NCBI GenBank assembly: GCA_034189085.1
Contig: JAXHVH010000037.1
Coordinates: 1-24,752, forward strand
Direction: 5' to 3'
DNA: 24,752 nt
Source: M55B129 sp034189085
GTDB lineage: Bacteria > Bacillota > Dethiobacteria > DTU022
Shown here: piece by piece, positions 15,755 through 24,453 of the stretch
How positions within the stretch are numbered: position 1 is the stretch's first letter
How the letters are laid out: the number at the start of each line of letters is the position of its first letter
The notes under the pieces: generated by a model
What the model saw: the letters and a program-made list of their open reading frames with translations, nothing else
Databases searched by the model: none
Told to the model about the DNA's origin: nothing
Translations under genes and position numbers: made by a program

Positions 15755-17006
15755 AAAGAAAGTTCAATTTGCTTATTATGATCAATTTTTAACAGCGGAA
15801 ATACCGGTAGATAACCTGGTTAAAACTGCTTCTGCGCCGCCTACCGCTCCGCTGACCGACTTACCGGGCGAATTGCTCCGTTTACTTTCAAAGCCACTTG
15901 GTTCACCGCCGCTGGCCGATTTACTGCGGGATAGAAATGGGGTTCTGGTTGCCGTACCTGATCATACCCGGCGTACCGACCTGGCCCCCGTTCTCACTGT
16001 CCTCCTTGACAAACTGGCGGAGGAGGGGTTTGGCCCGGACCGTGTTACCATGGCCGTTGCCGGGGGCACCCATAATCCCATGAACGATGCCGATCTAAAA
16101 AGACAGTGGGGTTCAGACATAATCGAGCATTACAGCTTCCTGCGTCACCGCTGGAATGAGCCTGATGAACTGGTCAGCTGCGGATATTCACCTCTTGGCA
16201 TCCCACTGCAGTTTAATCGATTTCTTTTTAAGGGCTACCTGCATATCGGTTTGGGAACGATCAAACCTCATCCTGTGGCCGGCTGGTCGGGTGGAGCAAA
16301 AATTATCCTTCCCGGACTGGCCGGGAAGGATTCCACTGATCATTTTCACTGGACGGCAGCCAGCTATCCCGTGGAGGAAATATTCGGTCAGGAAAATAAT
16401 CCCATGCGCCTGGAAATTGAAGAAGCGGTCGGTATGGTCGGTTTGCACCTGATCATAAATGTTATTGAGAACAAACAGGGACAGATCTGCGGACTGGCCG
16501 CCGGTGATTTCGTACAGGCTCACCGTTCCCTGGTAGAACAGTCACGTTCTGTGCCTCTGCTTGATTTGCCCTTGGAACAACCCGATGCCATGATCGTGGG
16601 TGGGGGAACCGACCGCCCCGAGCTGTGGGAGGCACAGGCCGGTTTGTACGTGGCCAATATCCTTCTCCGTGATGAGGGGACTCTGGTATTGGCTGCAGCC
16701 TGTCCCGATGGAGTGGCGCGGGAGCACCCGGCCGTTTTGCAGTGGGGCTACCAGCCCTACAGTGAAGTAGCGGCCCTGGTTGAGCGGGGCAAAATAGATG
16801 ATCTCACTGCTGCATCTCACCTGGCCCTGGTGGGTGATATAATCGCCCGCAAAAAATTCAGAGTAATCCTGGTTTCTGCGGGGATTGATGCTGCAGCGGC
16901 AGAACGCCTGGGCCTGGATTATGCTGCAGACCTCGGCGAGGCGTTTTCAAAAATAATGAAAAGGCACGGTCGCCGGGCAAAAATTTTAACCTATGAACGG
17001 ATTTAG
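15732..17006 (+). CDS. LarA-like nickel-pincer racemase/epimerase
   Basis: A 424-residue LarA homologue. Lactate racemase LarA carries a nickel-pincer nucleotide (NPN) bound to a lysine and racemises alpha-hydroxy acids by hydride transfer; related proteins act on other hydroxy acids, including sugar acids. All key sites are visible: DHTRR, the GTH histidine (H114), KPH (H180), SGGAK with the cofactor lysine K190, and H206, spaced from K190 as H200 is from K184 in Lactobacillus LarA. The ATG at 15732 has AAGGAA close upstream; ATG 15744 is an alternative. NPN synthesis genes (larB, larC, larE) are not in the window. In this cluster a C2 epimerisation of an aldonate is more likely than lactate racemisation (inference). 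Confidence 0.85.
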   Translation: MKNMGGFKKKVQFAYYDQFLTAEIPVDNLVKTASAPPTAPLTDLPGELLRLLSKPLGSPPLADLLRDRNGVLVAVPDHTRRTDLAPVLTVLLDKLAEEGFGPDRVTMAVAGGTHNPMNDADLKRQWGSDIIEHYSFLRHRWNEPDELVSCGYSPLGIPLQFNRFLFKGYLHIGLGTIKPHPVAGWSGGAKIILPGLAGKDSTDHFHWTAASYPVEEIFGQENNPMRLEIEEAVGMVGLHLIINVIENKQGQICGLAAGDFVQAHRSLVEQSRSVPLLDLPLEQPDAMIVGGGTDRPELWEAQAGLYVANILLRDEGTLVLAAACPDGVAREHPAVLQWGYQPYSEVAALVERGKIDDLTAASHLALVGDIIARKKFRVILVSAGIDAAAAERLGLDYAADLGEAFSKIMKRHGRRAKILTYERI

Positions 17007-17020
17007 AAGGAGGTTGTAAG

Positions 17021-18649
17021 GTGCTTAAGCCAAGAAGTGCGAACCTGTTGAAGAACAGTGATCGACTGTTTACCGCCATGCTCAGGAAAGAACTGCTTCA
17101 CGGAGCCGGATTGACCGACGAGGAAATCAGCCGTCCCCTGGTGGGGGTGGTCAATTCATGGAATGAACTGGTTCCGGGCCACATCCATTTCCGTGATCTG
17201 GCCCGGGCGGTCAAAGATGGGATCCTGGCAGCGGAAGGGACTCCCCTTGAATTTAACACCGTAGCTCCCTGCGACGGTTACAGCAACGGCCTGGCGGGTA
17301 TGAAATATATTCTGCCGCAGCGAGAAACTATCACCGATGGCATTGAGGCGATGGCCCGTGCTCATTACCTGGATGCTCTTGTTTTTATCTCGGGCTGTGA
17401 CAAAATTGTTCCCGCCCAGCTGATCGCTGCTGCCAGGCTTGATCTGCCTTCCATTTTCGTCACCGGTGGTGCCATGCTGCCGTACAATCTTTTTGTTTCC
17501 GATAGCAATCCCTTCATGGCTGCCTTACACTGCCCCGGAGCGGGAGCCTGTTCGGGTATGGGAACAGCCAACACAATGCAATTTTTGGTCGAAGCACTCG
17601 GTATGAGCCTGCCCGGCAGCGCTACGATTCATGCTGTTCACAATGAAAAGATTCTCACTGCCAAGAAAAGTGGCGCCGCAGTGATCAACCTGCTGGAGAA
17701 AGACCTGACTCCCAGACGCATTATGACCCGCTCTGCCCTGGAAAATGCTATTACTGTCCTCATGGCCACCGGCGGTTCAACCAATGCCGTTCTACACCTG
17801 CTGGCCCTTGCTTATGAACTCGGAGTAAAGCTGGAGATTAACGAATTTAATAATTTTGCCGACCGGGTTCCCCGAATAACTGCTGTTTTCCCTTCAGGAG
17901 AATACATGATCCTTGACCTGCATCGGGCTGGCGGTGTCCCGGCGGTGATGAAAAATCTGGGTCATTTAATCCACAGGGAGCCGGTCACAGTTAACGGCAG
18001 CACCATAGGGGTTAATATTGATAATGCTGAGATAGCCGTTGATCCGGCCCTGAGGGATTTTGCCGATCCCTTTACACCGGCCGGCGGTATAAATATTCTT
18101 CGTGGTTCGCTTGCTCCTGATTCAGCGGTGATTAAAGTCAGCGGGATTAAAAGTGGAAAGGTGGTTCACCGTGGCCCGGCTAAAGTTTTTGACAGTGAGG
18201 AAGAGGCGATTGAGGCAGCTATGGCCGGGGAATTTAAAGAAGGAGATACGGGGGTCGTCCGGTATGAAGGGCCGCGCGGTGGCCCGGGGATGCGGGAACT
18301 TCTCACTCTGACCGAGTATCTTTTCCAGCAGTCTTTGGATGAATCTATCGCCCTGGTTACCGATGGACGTTTTTCCGGTTTTACCCGCGGCTTTGCTGTG
18401 GGACATGTTTCACCGGAAGCTTATGATGGTGGTCCCCTGGCCCTGGTGCGAGACGGTGACATCATTACCATCGATCTGCAAAACCGGCACCTCGATCTTG
18501 AAGTCCCCAAAGATGAACTGGAGCGGCGCCAGGAAGAATGGAGTCCGCCGCAGCGGCATCTGACAGGTATGCTGGCGCGCTATGCGGCGCTGGTTGGCCC
18601 TGCTCATACCGGAGCATCAGGCTGGAGGCGGGATCATGATGAACAGTAA
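17021..18649 (+). CDS. IlvD/Edd family Fe-S dehydratase, probably of a sugar acid
   Basis: A 542-residue dehydratase that removes water from a 2,3-dihydroxy acid to give a 2-keto acid, using an Fe-S cluster. Probable cluster ligands are C84 (APCDG), C126 (SGCDK) and C177 (GACSGMGTANTM). The C-terminal catalytic serine region TDGRFSGFTRG is intact. The segment that reads DGIAMGHxGM in dihydroxyacid dehydratases is DGYSNGLAGM here, and the chain is somewhat shorter than most IlvD. That argues against the branched-chain amino acid role, as does the sugar-catabolic setting. GTG start at 17021 is fixed by AGGAGG upstream. It begins 14 nt after the LarA-like gene and overlaps the next gene. Confidence 0.85.
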   Translation: MLKPRSANLLKNSDRLFTAMLRKELLHGAGLTDEEISRPLVGVVNSWNELVPGHIHFRDLARAVKDGILAAEGTPLEFNTVAPCDGYSNGLAGMKYILPQRETITDGIEAMARAHYLDALVFISGCDKIVPAQLIAAARLDLPSIFVTGGAMLPYNLFVSDSNPFMAALHCPGAGACSGMGTANTMQFLVEALGMSLPGSATIHAVHNEKILTAKKSGAAVINLLEKDLTPRRIMTRSALENAITVLMATGGSTNAVLHLLALAYELGVKLEINEFNNFADRVPRITAVFPSGEYMILDLHRAGGVPAVMKNLGHLIHREPVTVNGSTIGVNIDNAEIAVDPALRDFADPFTPAGGINILRGSLAPDSAVIKVSGIKSGKVVHRGPAKVFDSEEEAIEAAMAGEFKEGDTGVVRYEGPRGGPGMRELLTLTEYLFQQSLDESIALVTDGRFSGFTRGFAVGHVSPEAYDGGPLALVRDGDIITIDLQNRHLDLEVPKDELERRQEEWSPPQRHLTGMLARYAALVGPAHTGASGWRRDHDEQ

Positions 18650-19622
18650 CTGGAAAGTTTTAGTAACAGGCAGCGAGGGTTTCCTGGGGCGTTACCTGGT
18701 GGATGCTTTGGATACCGCAGGCTACCACGTTTACCGTTTTGATCGTCGGGAACCGTCTGACAAAAAGGAGCTAACGTCTTTTACGTTTGGTGATATCAGG
18801 GACAAAGAAGTTGTTGACCGGGCTGTTGCCGGTATGGATGCTGTTGTGCATGCTGCAGCTGCCCTGGCCCAGTTTCAGCAGGATGAAAAAATAATGTGTG
18901 AGATCAATGTTGGAGGAACTGAGAACATTCTTGCTGCGTCTCTTCGACACGGCCTGAAAAAATTTATCTTCATTTCCAGCGTCGAAGTATACGGGCCGCC
19001 GCCGGTTTTACCCTGCCCGGAAGACGTTCCACTTGAGCCCATCTGTGAATATGGGCGCAACAAGGTAGCAGGAGAGAAGCTTGTTTTTTCCTACCGCCGT
19101 CAGGGGCTAAAGACGGTTGTTTTTCGCCCTCCGACGATTGCCGGCCCGGGTCAAAATGAACCCTTCCTGCTCGATCAGTTTAGAGCCGTTGCCGGTGGAA
19201 AGCGAGTAATTATTCCTGGCAGTGGGAGGGTGAGACTGCAGATGGTAGATGCGAGGGATGTAGCGGAAGCAGTATGCCTGACCCTGAAAAACAGTGGTGT
19301 GGACGGCGAAGTTTTTAATCTTGGCTCAAAGAATGTCCCCACTCTACGCGAAACGATCGAAGCCCTCTACCGCCGGACCGGCCAGGAACCGCGATTGCTA
19401 TGTCTTCCGGAAGGGCCGGTCAGGGTAATTATCAATCTATGGGCAAAATTTGGCACCCCACCGATCAACCCCCAGCACCTTGAATTGGCTTTCAAAGATT
19501 CGATTTTTAATATTGAGAAAGCCGTTCGCATCCTTGGCTGGGAACCAATCCGCACAGATCTGGAATCAAATCTTGAAACCCTTGACTGGTATATTGCAGA
19601 AATAAAAAATCCGGGGAGGTGA
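18636..19622 (+). CDS. extended SDR: NAD-dependent epimerase/dehydratase family
   Basis: A 328-residue NAD(P)-binding protein of the extended short-chain dehydrogenase type. The Rossmann motif TGSEGFLG (11-18), the serine in FISSVEVYG (about 112-120) and the catalytic pair Y139-K143 (YGRNK) are present. Relatives include sugar-nucleotide epimerases and uronate or sugar dehydrogenases. The ATG at 18636 has GGAGG 7 nt upstream; the start overlaps the dehydratase end by 14 nt. Followed directly by a UlaG-like hydrolase, it may oxidise an aldose or uronate to a lactone that the neighbour opens. That pairing is inference, and epimerase activity is equally possible. Confidence 0.8.
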   Translation: MMNSNWKVLVTGSEGFLGRYLVDALDTAGYHVYRFDRREPSDKKELTSFTFGDIRDKEVVDRAVAGMDAVVHAAAALAQFQQDEKIMCEINVGGTENILAASLRHGLKKFIFISSVEVYGPPPVLPCPEDVPLEPICEYGRNKVAGEKLVFSYRRQGLKTVVFRPPTIAGPGQNEPFLLDQFRAVAGGKRVIIPGSGRVRLQMVDARDVAEAVCLTLKNSGVDGEVFNLGSKNVPTLRETIEALYRRTGQEPRLLCLPEGPVRVIINLWAKFGTPPINPQHLELAFKDSIFNIEKAVRILGWEPIRTDLESNLETLDWYIAEIKNPGR

Positions 19623-19629
19623 AATTAAG

Positions 19630-20385
19630 ATGAAAATTACTTCTATCGGGCAGGCTACCTTTTATATTGAAGACGGTTCACTGACCGTTCTGACCGATCC
19701 CTGGTTTTCAACCGGTGGCCTTGGCGCCCTCCTGGCTCCTCGCCTGAAGCCGCCGACTCTCCGGCCGGATCAGATTAATTCTTGCTGCCTGATTCTCCTT
19801 TCTCACCTCCATCTTGATCACTGGGATGTTCTGGCCGCAGTGCTAGCCCGTCGCTGCGATAGCACTATTGTCACCAACGTTGATGCAGCCCGCCGTCTAA
19901 AAAGGAAAGGCCTTACCGCAATTGGCCTGCAGCCGGGCGAAACCTGGACGGGAAGCAATGCCACAGTTCAGGCGGTGAAAGCGATCCATCCCCTCAGCCC
20001 ACATGCGATCGGTCTTGTGCTGAGTGGGCCGGCTGGCAAAACATTATTTTTCAGCGGTGATACGCGAGACCACCCCGGCCTTGATAGACTGTCGAAAATT
20101 TCACTCGATCTTGCTTTCCTCCAGGTTTCCTGTGCCCGTTATCCCTTTTTGGGAGCAGATGGGATGGACTGGCAGGCGGCTGCTGCACTGGCTGGAAGGA
20201 TTAAACCGCATCTGTTCATACCGATGCATTTTTCCTGCCGGGGCAAGTATCTGGATGTAAAGGAAAATTTGAAAACTAATGACCTTGCCTGGGTGGAAGC
20301 TTTCCTGTCCCAACGGGAAAGAGAGCTTAATGATGTTGGCATTGCCTGTCGGGTTCTCCGGCCTGGAGAAACCCTGGAAATTTAA
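19630..20385 (+). CDS. MBL-fold metallo-hydrolase, UlaG-like
   Basis: A 251-residue metallo-beta-lactamase-fold hydrolase of the UlaG-like group, whose best known member opens the lactone of L-ascorbate 6-phosphate. Metal ligands are visible: H59, H61, D63, H64 (HLHLDH), H120 (AIHP), D144 (SGDT) and H200 (MHF). The ATG at 19630 follows GGGGAGGTGA, 7 nt after the SDR stop. Sitting behind a dehydrogenase and in front of transporters, a lactonase role fits the cluster, but the substrate is unknown. Confidence 0.82.
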   Translation: MKITSIGQATFYIEDGSLTVLTDPWFSTGGLGALLAPRLKPPTLRPDQINSCCLILLSHLHLDHWDVLAAVLARRCDSTIVTNVDAARRLKRKGLTAIGLQPGETWTGSNATVQAVKAIHPLSPHAIGLVLSGPAGKTLFFSGDTRDHPGLDRLSKISLDLAFLQVSCARYPFLGADGMDWQAAAALAGRIKPHLFIPMHFSCRGKYLDVKENLKTNDLAWVEAFLSQRERELNDVGIACRVLRPGETLEI

Positions 20386-20406
20386 TGAAGTAAAGGGGGG
20401 GCAATT

Positions 20407-21764
20407 GTGGAGGAAGAGGTCTCTTCCAATGTCAGTGAGCCGCCGAATGGCTGGCGCAGGCTGCTTTTCCTCGGGCCGGGCCTGGTCTGGTCGGCCAGAG
20501 TGGTGGGTGTGGGATCCCAGGTTTTTGCCACCCGGGCCCGGGACTATTTTCGGCCTGACCCTACTGTGGGCTCCAATTCTGACCATCTTCATTAAGTTCT
20601 TCATGACCGAGCTGATTGGCAGATATACAGTGGCTACCGGTGAAAATGCCGTTTCCGCTTTTGGCCGGATCGGGTTGCATGTTGGTCCCCTGAGACTGCC
20701 GACCGGCTGGATTCTCTGGATTTTCTGGTTATTTTTTATCGTCAGTATTGTTGGTATGAGCGGAGTTACATTAACCGTTGGCAGTACCCTGCAGGGCCTT
20801 TTTCCCCGTTTTTCTTATGTTGTACGGGCCCTGCCTGGTTGCCCTGCTGGGTGCCGGCCTGATCTTGTACTGCGGCAGCTATCGCAGCCTTCAGTCTGTT
20901 TCACGTCTCCTGGTAGCTGTAATTATATTTTTCATTGTTTATGCCGTGGTCAGAATACGCCATCTTCAGGTGATTCGCTGGCCGGTCTCATGATCAGGGT
21001 TCCTGCTGATTCCCTTCAGGAACTGGTTCCGTTACTGGGCTGGAGCTGGTGCTATTGGAACAGTGTGGTTTTCCATGTGGACTCAGGGCAGCGGCAGGGG
21101 AGCAGTCAGGGTCGGAACGGTTCCTCTGCCTGGTGATCGCGAAAGGATAAAGGGTTGGATCAAAGTGCATCAGCTTGATCTGGGCATTAATACGGTTCTC
21201 ACCGCGTTGCTGACAGTCGGATTTTTGATCGCTGGAGCAACCATCCTGCAGCCTGTGGGACTGGTGCCTGAAGGCGATGAACTGGGTATTGTCCGGGCCG
21301 TCATTGCCGAAAATTTTTTTGGGAAAAGCTGTGAGGTGATTTTTCTGGTCGGCATCTTTGGTACTCTTTACAGCACCCTGATAGCCAACATTGACGGATT
21401 ATGCCGGGTTGCTGCAGGTGCTCTGAAAGATCGTTCCGGTAAGAGGGAGGTCAAATTATGCAACTACCGCCTTTTCGTTGCTATATACATTGTCTTCTCC
21501 TTCCTTTTTGCGACAATCCTTCAATCACCGGTGATCCTGCTGCATCTCACCGCTGTTATCGATACCCTCCTGCTTCCCGTGGTGGCCTGCCTGGCGGTAT
21601 ATATCTGCCGTCGTTATTTACCGCAGGAATATCAGCCCGGCCGGTTTTCTGTGGCTATGACCTATTTTTCAGCCCTGTTTTTTCTCTTTTTCATTGTTTT
21701 ACTGATCATCGCAGTGATGCGGGGGGTCAGTTTTTCCTTTAATTGGATTTTAAGTAAGCCGTGA
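20407..21764 (+). pseudogene. Nramp-fold transporter, frameshifted at four places
   Basis: The gene starts at GTG 20407 with AAAGGGGGG 6 nt upstream. It encodes a roughly 450-residue Nramp-related membrane protein, but the reading frame changes four times: in the CCCGGGCCCGGG run (near 20537), near 20815-20830, near 20950-20962 and near 21037-21050. Each side of every break matches the expected family (for example ATRA / GTIFGLTLLW, VVRI / TPSSGDSLAGL, LLGWS / GAGAIGTVWF). The second half (21063-21764) is open. Nramp metal-site motifs DPGN and MPH are absent (GVGS and FSMWTQ stand at about those places), so it is probably not a usual Mn/Fe transporter. All lesions are small indels, so sequencing error is a real alternative to gene decay. 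Confidence 0.75.
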
Positions 21765-21779
21765 GGGAGGAATTGAAAA

Positions 21780-23120
21780 ATGGTTAAAAAATTGCCTACC
21801 TGGGCAAAATGGGTTTACGGTGTCGGTGCGGGCGGGTTTGCTCTCATTGATCGTATCCTGCTTACCTGGCTGCTTTTCTATTATGTAGTCAGTCCGATCA
21901 GGGGTTACGAGCCCCTTGTTTCCCCGGCTATCTTTGGGATTATTATGTTTTTTGGCCGGGTTGTCGATGCGGTTGCCGACCCGCTCATCGCCCGCTGGTC
22001 TGATAATTACAGGGGGGCGATGGGCCGCCGGATGCCCTTTTTGCTATACAGTGGAGTGGTTTACGTGGCCGTCTTTATCGCTCTTTTTTATCCCCCCGTT
22101 GAGGGGCAGTCCCCGATCAACAGTGTGTACCTGATCATCATGCTCGGGCTTTACTTCATATTTTTTACCGCCTATGTCTGCCCCTATGTTGCTTTGCTTC
22201 CGGAACTGGCCCGTACCAACCGTGAGCGGGTTGATCTCTCTACAATTAAGGGCTTCTTTGGCCTGCTTGCTCTGGTGATTGCTTTCGGTCTCGGCGGGGT
22301 GATCATTGAGCTTTTCGGCCCTCATGGCATGGTATGGACTATGGGCTTGATCGGTCTGATCATGCTCTATTTCCCCCTCCTGATCAAAGAAAAGGATTAT
22401 GCCCTCGCCGAGCCTGCTACCCTGGGCCTTTTTGAGGCGATTAAGACCACTTTTAAGAACCGTCCTTTTATTATCTATCTTGTCGGCAACGTTACCTTCT
22501 GGCTTGGTTTTAATATCATTACTCTCTGCATCCCCCTTTATGTGACCATCCTGCTGGGAGGAACGGAAGGTGACACAGTTATTTTTCTCGGTATTGTCAT
22601 GATAGTGGCCCTGCTTTCCTTTATGCCACTAAACCTCTGTGCCAAGAAATACGGTCTCAAGACGGTAATGATGACATCACTGGCCGGTTTCATGATCATT
22701 TTGCCCCTGGCCTATTTCATGGGGCAGCCGGTTGGTTTTCTTTCTCCCTGGGCATATGCCTATATTCTGATGGCTTTTTCCGGCATACCGGTAGCTGCCA
22801 TTTTTATGGTTCCGGATGCCATTGTTGCCGAAGTCTCGGACCTTGAAGAAAACCTCTCCGGCCAGCGCCGGGAAGCGATGTACTACGGGGCCCAAAATTT
22901 TATTTTAAAGCTGGCCATGGGTTTATCCACTTTGATAACCGGCTTTTTACTGGAATGGTTCGGCAGCACACCGGCTCAGCCACTGGGCGTCCGCCTGACC
23001 GGCCCGGTTGCCGCCGTGTTCCTGCTGGTTGGGGTGATCGTTTTTTCCCGCTATCCCCAGAAAGAGATATCAGCCCGCCAGGCGGAGAAAGCCCTTCTTT
23101 TGGATCAGGAGGCGAAATGA
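21780..23120 (+). CDS. GPH family sugar:cation symporter (MFS_2)
   Basis: A 446-residue membrane transporter of the glycoside-pentoside-hexuronide:cation symporter family. Features are the N-terminal WVYGVGAGGFALIDRILLTWLLFYY, the loop 2-3 signature GRVVDAVADPLIARWSDN followed by GRRMPF, about 12 hydrophobic segments, and the late SDLEENLSGQRREAMYYG block. The ATG at 21780 has GGGAGG about 8 nt upstream and lies 16 nt after the Nramp-like gene. It is the intact uptake system of the cluster and suggests the substrate is a glycoside, hexuronide or similar polar sugar entering without phosphorylation. Confidence 0.9.
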   Translation: MVKKLPTWAKWVYGVGAGGFALIDRILLTWLLFYYVVSPIRGYEPLVSPAIFGIIMFFGRVVDAVADPLIARWSDNYRGAMGRRMPFLLYSGVVYVAVFIALFYPPVEGQSPINSVYLIIMLGLYFIFFTAYVCPYVALLPELARTNRERVDLSTIKGFFGLLALVIAFGLGGVIIELFGPHGMVWTMGLIGLIMLYFPLLIKEKDYALAEPATLGLFEAIKTTFKNRPFIIYLVGNVTFWLGFNIITLCIPLYVTILLGGTEGDTVIFLGIVMIVALLSFMPLNLCAKKYGLKTVMMTSLAGFMIILPLAYFMGQPVGFLSPWAYAYILMAFSGIPVAAIFMVPDAIVAEVSDLEENLSGQRREAMYYGAQNFILKLAMGLSTLITGFLLEWFGSTPAQPLGVRLTGPVAAVFLLVGVIVFSRYPQKEISARQAEKALLLDQEAK

Positions 23121-23204
23121 AAAATGATCACGGTGGGTTCCTCCAGTGATGGGTGTCAGGACGGATTACGGTTTAAATTATTGAAGCGATGGGAGGAGTA
23201 ATCG

Positions 23205-24401
23205 ATGGAACAAAAAATGTGGGGGGTGACTCTTTTTGCCGATTGGGATCCCCGTCCCGATTACAAATTGTCAGGAAGAGACATTGAATACAAGCAGACC
23301 TACCTTGGGAGCAGGGTCTGGCGGAATCCTCATCTCAAGATTACTGAACATAATGTTCCAGTCTGTAGATCCGATGAAGTACTTGTGGAAGTAAAAGCCT
23401 GCGGTATTTGCGGTGGAGATGTGCATATGGCCCAGGCGGATGAAGAAGGTTATATTTTCTATCCCGGCCTGACCGGTTTTCCGGTCATTCTTGGTCATGA
23501 AATGAGCGGGGTGGTAGTGGCCGCAGGTGACAGGGCTATCGACAAACAGACCGGCCGCCCATTCCGTGGCGGAGAATGTGTTTGCACCGAGGAGATGATC
23601 TGGTGCGGGGAATGCAAGCCCTGTGCCGATGGTTACCCCAACCACTGTGAAAGGCTTAACGAGATCGGTTTCAATGTTAACGGTGCTTTTGCCAGGTACA
23701 TCGCTTTGCCGGCCAGGCTTATCTGGAGCCTGGAACCGCTCAGGCATTTGTACAAAGGTGATGATCTTTTCCTCGCGGGCAGCCTTGTTGAGCCGGCCAG
23801 TGTAGCCTACAATGCGGTTGTGGAAAGGGGTGGCGGAATCAGGCCTGGTGATAGTGTAGTGATCTGCGGGGGAGGTCCGGTCGGTTTGGCTGCCTGTGCA
23901 ATTTTAAAACGGCAGGGGGCTTCTCAGGTTATCCTTTCCGAGCCGGAGCCATACCGGGCTGAACTCGGTAAATTGATCGGGGCGGATGTGGTAATCAATC
24001 CTCTGATAGAAGATTTTACCAGTCGAATCCTTGAATTGACCGCAGGTATGGGCGCAGATCTGTACCTGGAGGCGACAGGCCTGCCCAAACATGTTTATCC
24101 ATCCATCGAAGAGGTTATCTGGGAGGGGCGAAAGCTTAACAGCACCGTAGTTGTCGTAGCCCGGGCCGATGCAATTATGCCTGTACGGGGAGAAGTCCTG
24201 CAGGTCCGGCGGGCATCCATAATTGGTGCCCAGGGTCACTCTGGACATGGTACATTTCCCCGGGTGATTGAATGTATGGGAGCAGGGATGAATTTGATTC
24301 CGCTGATTACAAAAAAAATTAAACTGGAAGAAGTACCCGATAATATCATTGCCCTGCGCACTGACCGCCGTGAGGGCAAAATAACCTGTGTAATGGATTA
24401 A
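23205..24401 (+). CDS. iolM: zinc dehydrogenase, probable scyllo-inosose 3-dehydrogenase (IolM-like)
   Basis: A 398-residue medium-chain dehydrogenase strongly resembling Thermotoga maritima TM0412 (IolM) as I recall it. IolM oxidises scyllo-inosose (2-keto-myo-inositol) with NAD in an alternative inositol pathway. Shared blocks include KACGICGGDVHMAQADEEGY, YPGLTGFPVILGHE, EIGFNVNGAFARY, LAGSLVEPASVAYNAV and IIGAQGHSGHGTFPRVIE. The catalytic zinc ligand C69, GHE and the structural zinc cysteines (WCGECKPCADGYPNHC) are present. Rossmann motif is GGGPVGLA. ATG 23205 follows GGGAGGAG. The next gene looks like IolN, as in Thermotoga. Activity on a related keto-cyclitol or keto-sugar is possible. 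Confidence 0.78.
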   Translation: MEQKMWGVTLFADWDPRPDYKLSGRDIEYKQTYLGSRVWRNPHLKITEHNVPVCRSDEVLVEVKACGICGGDVHMAQADEEGYIFYPGLTGFPVILGHEMSGVVVAAGDRAIDKQTGRPFRGGECVCTEEMIWCGECKPCADGYPNHCERLNEIGFNVNGAFARYIALPARLIWSLEPLRHLYKGDDLFLAGSLVEPASVAYNAVVERGGGIRPGDSVVICGGGPVGLAACAILKRQGASQVILSEPEPYRAELGKLIGADVVINPLIEDFTSRILELTAGMGADLYLEATGLPKHVYPSIEEVIWEGRKLNSTVVVVARADAIMPVRGEVLQVRRASIIGAQGHSGHGTFPRVIECMGAGMNLIPLITKKIKLEEVPDNIIALRTDRREGKITCVMD

Positions 24402-24453
24402 GAAAAAGACCGGTCCAGGCGGGATGGTTAATATCAGGAAAGGAAGGCTGTTA

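Noticed and set aside
20279..21136. A 285-residue frame overlapping the UlaG-like and Nramp-like genes as a separate gene
   Set aside because: Its first part is an out-of-frame reading of the hydrolase gene. Only its pieces after about 20540 belong to the frameshifted Nramp-like gene.
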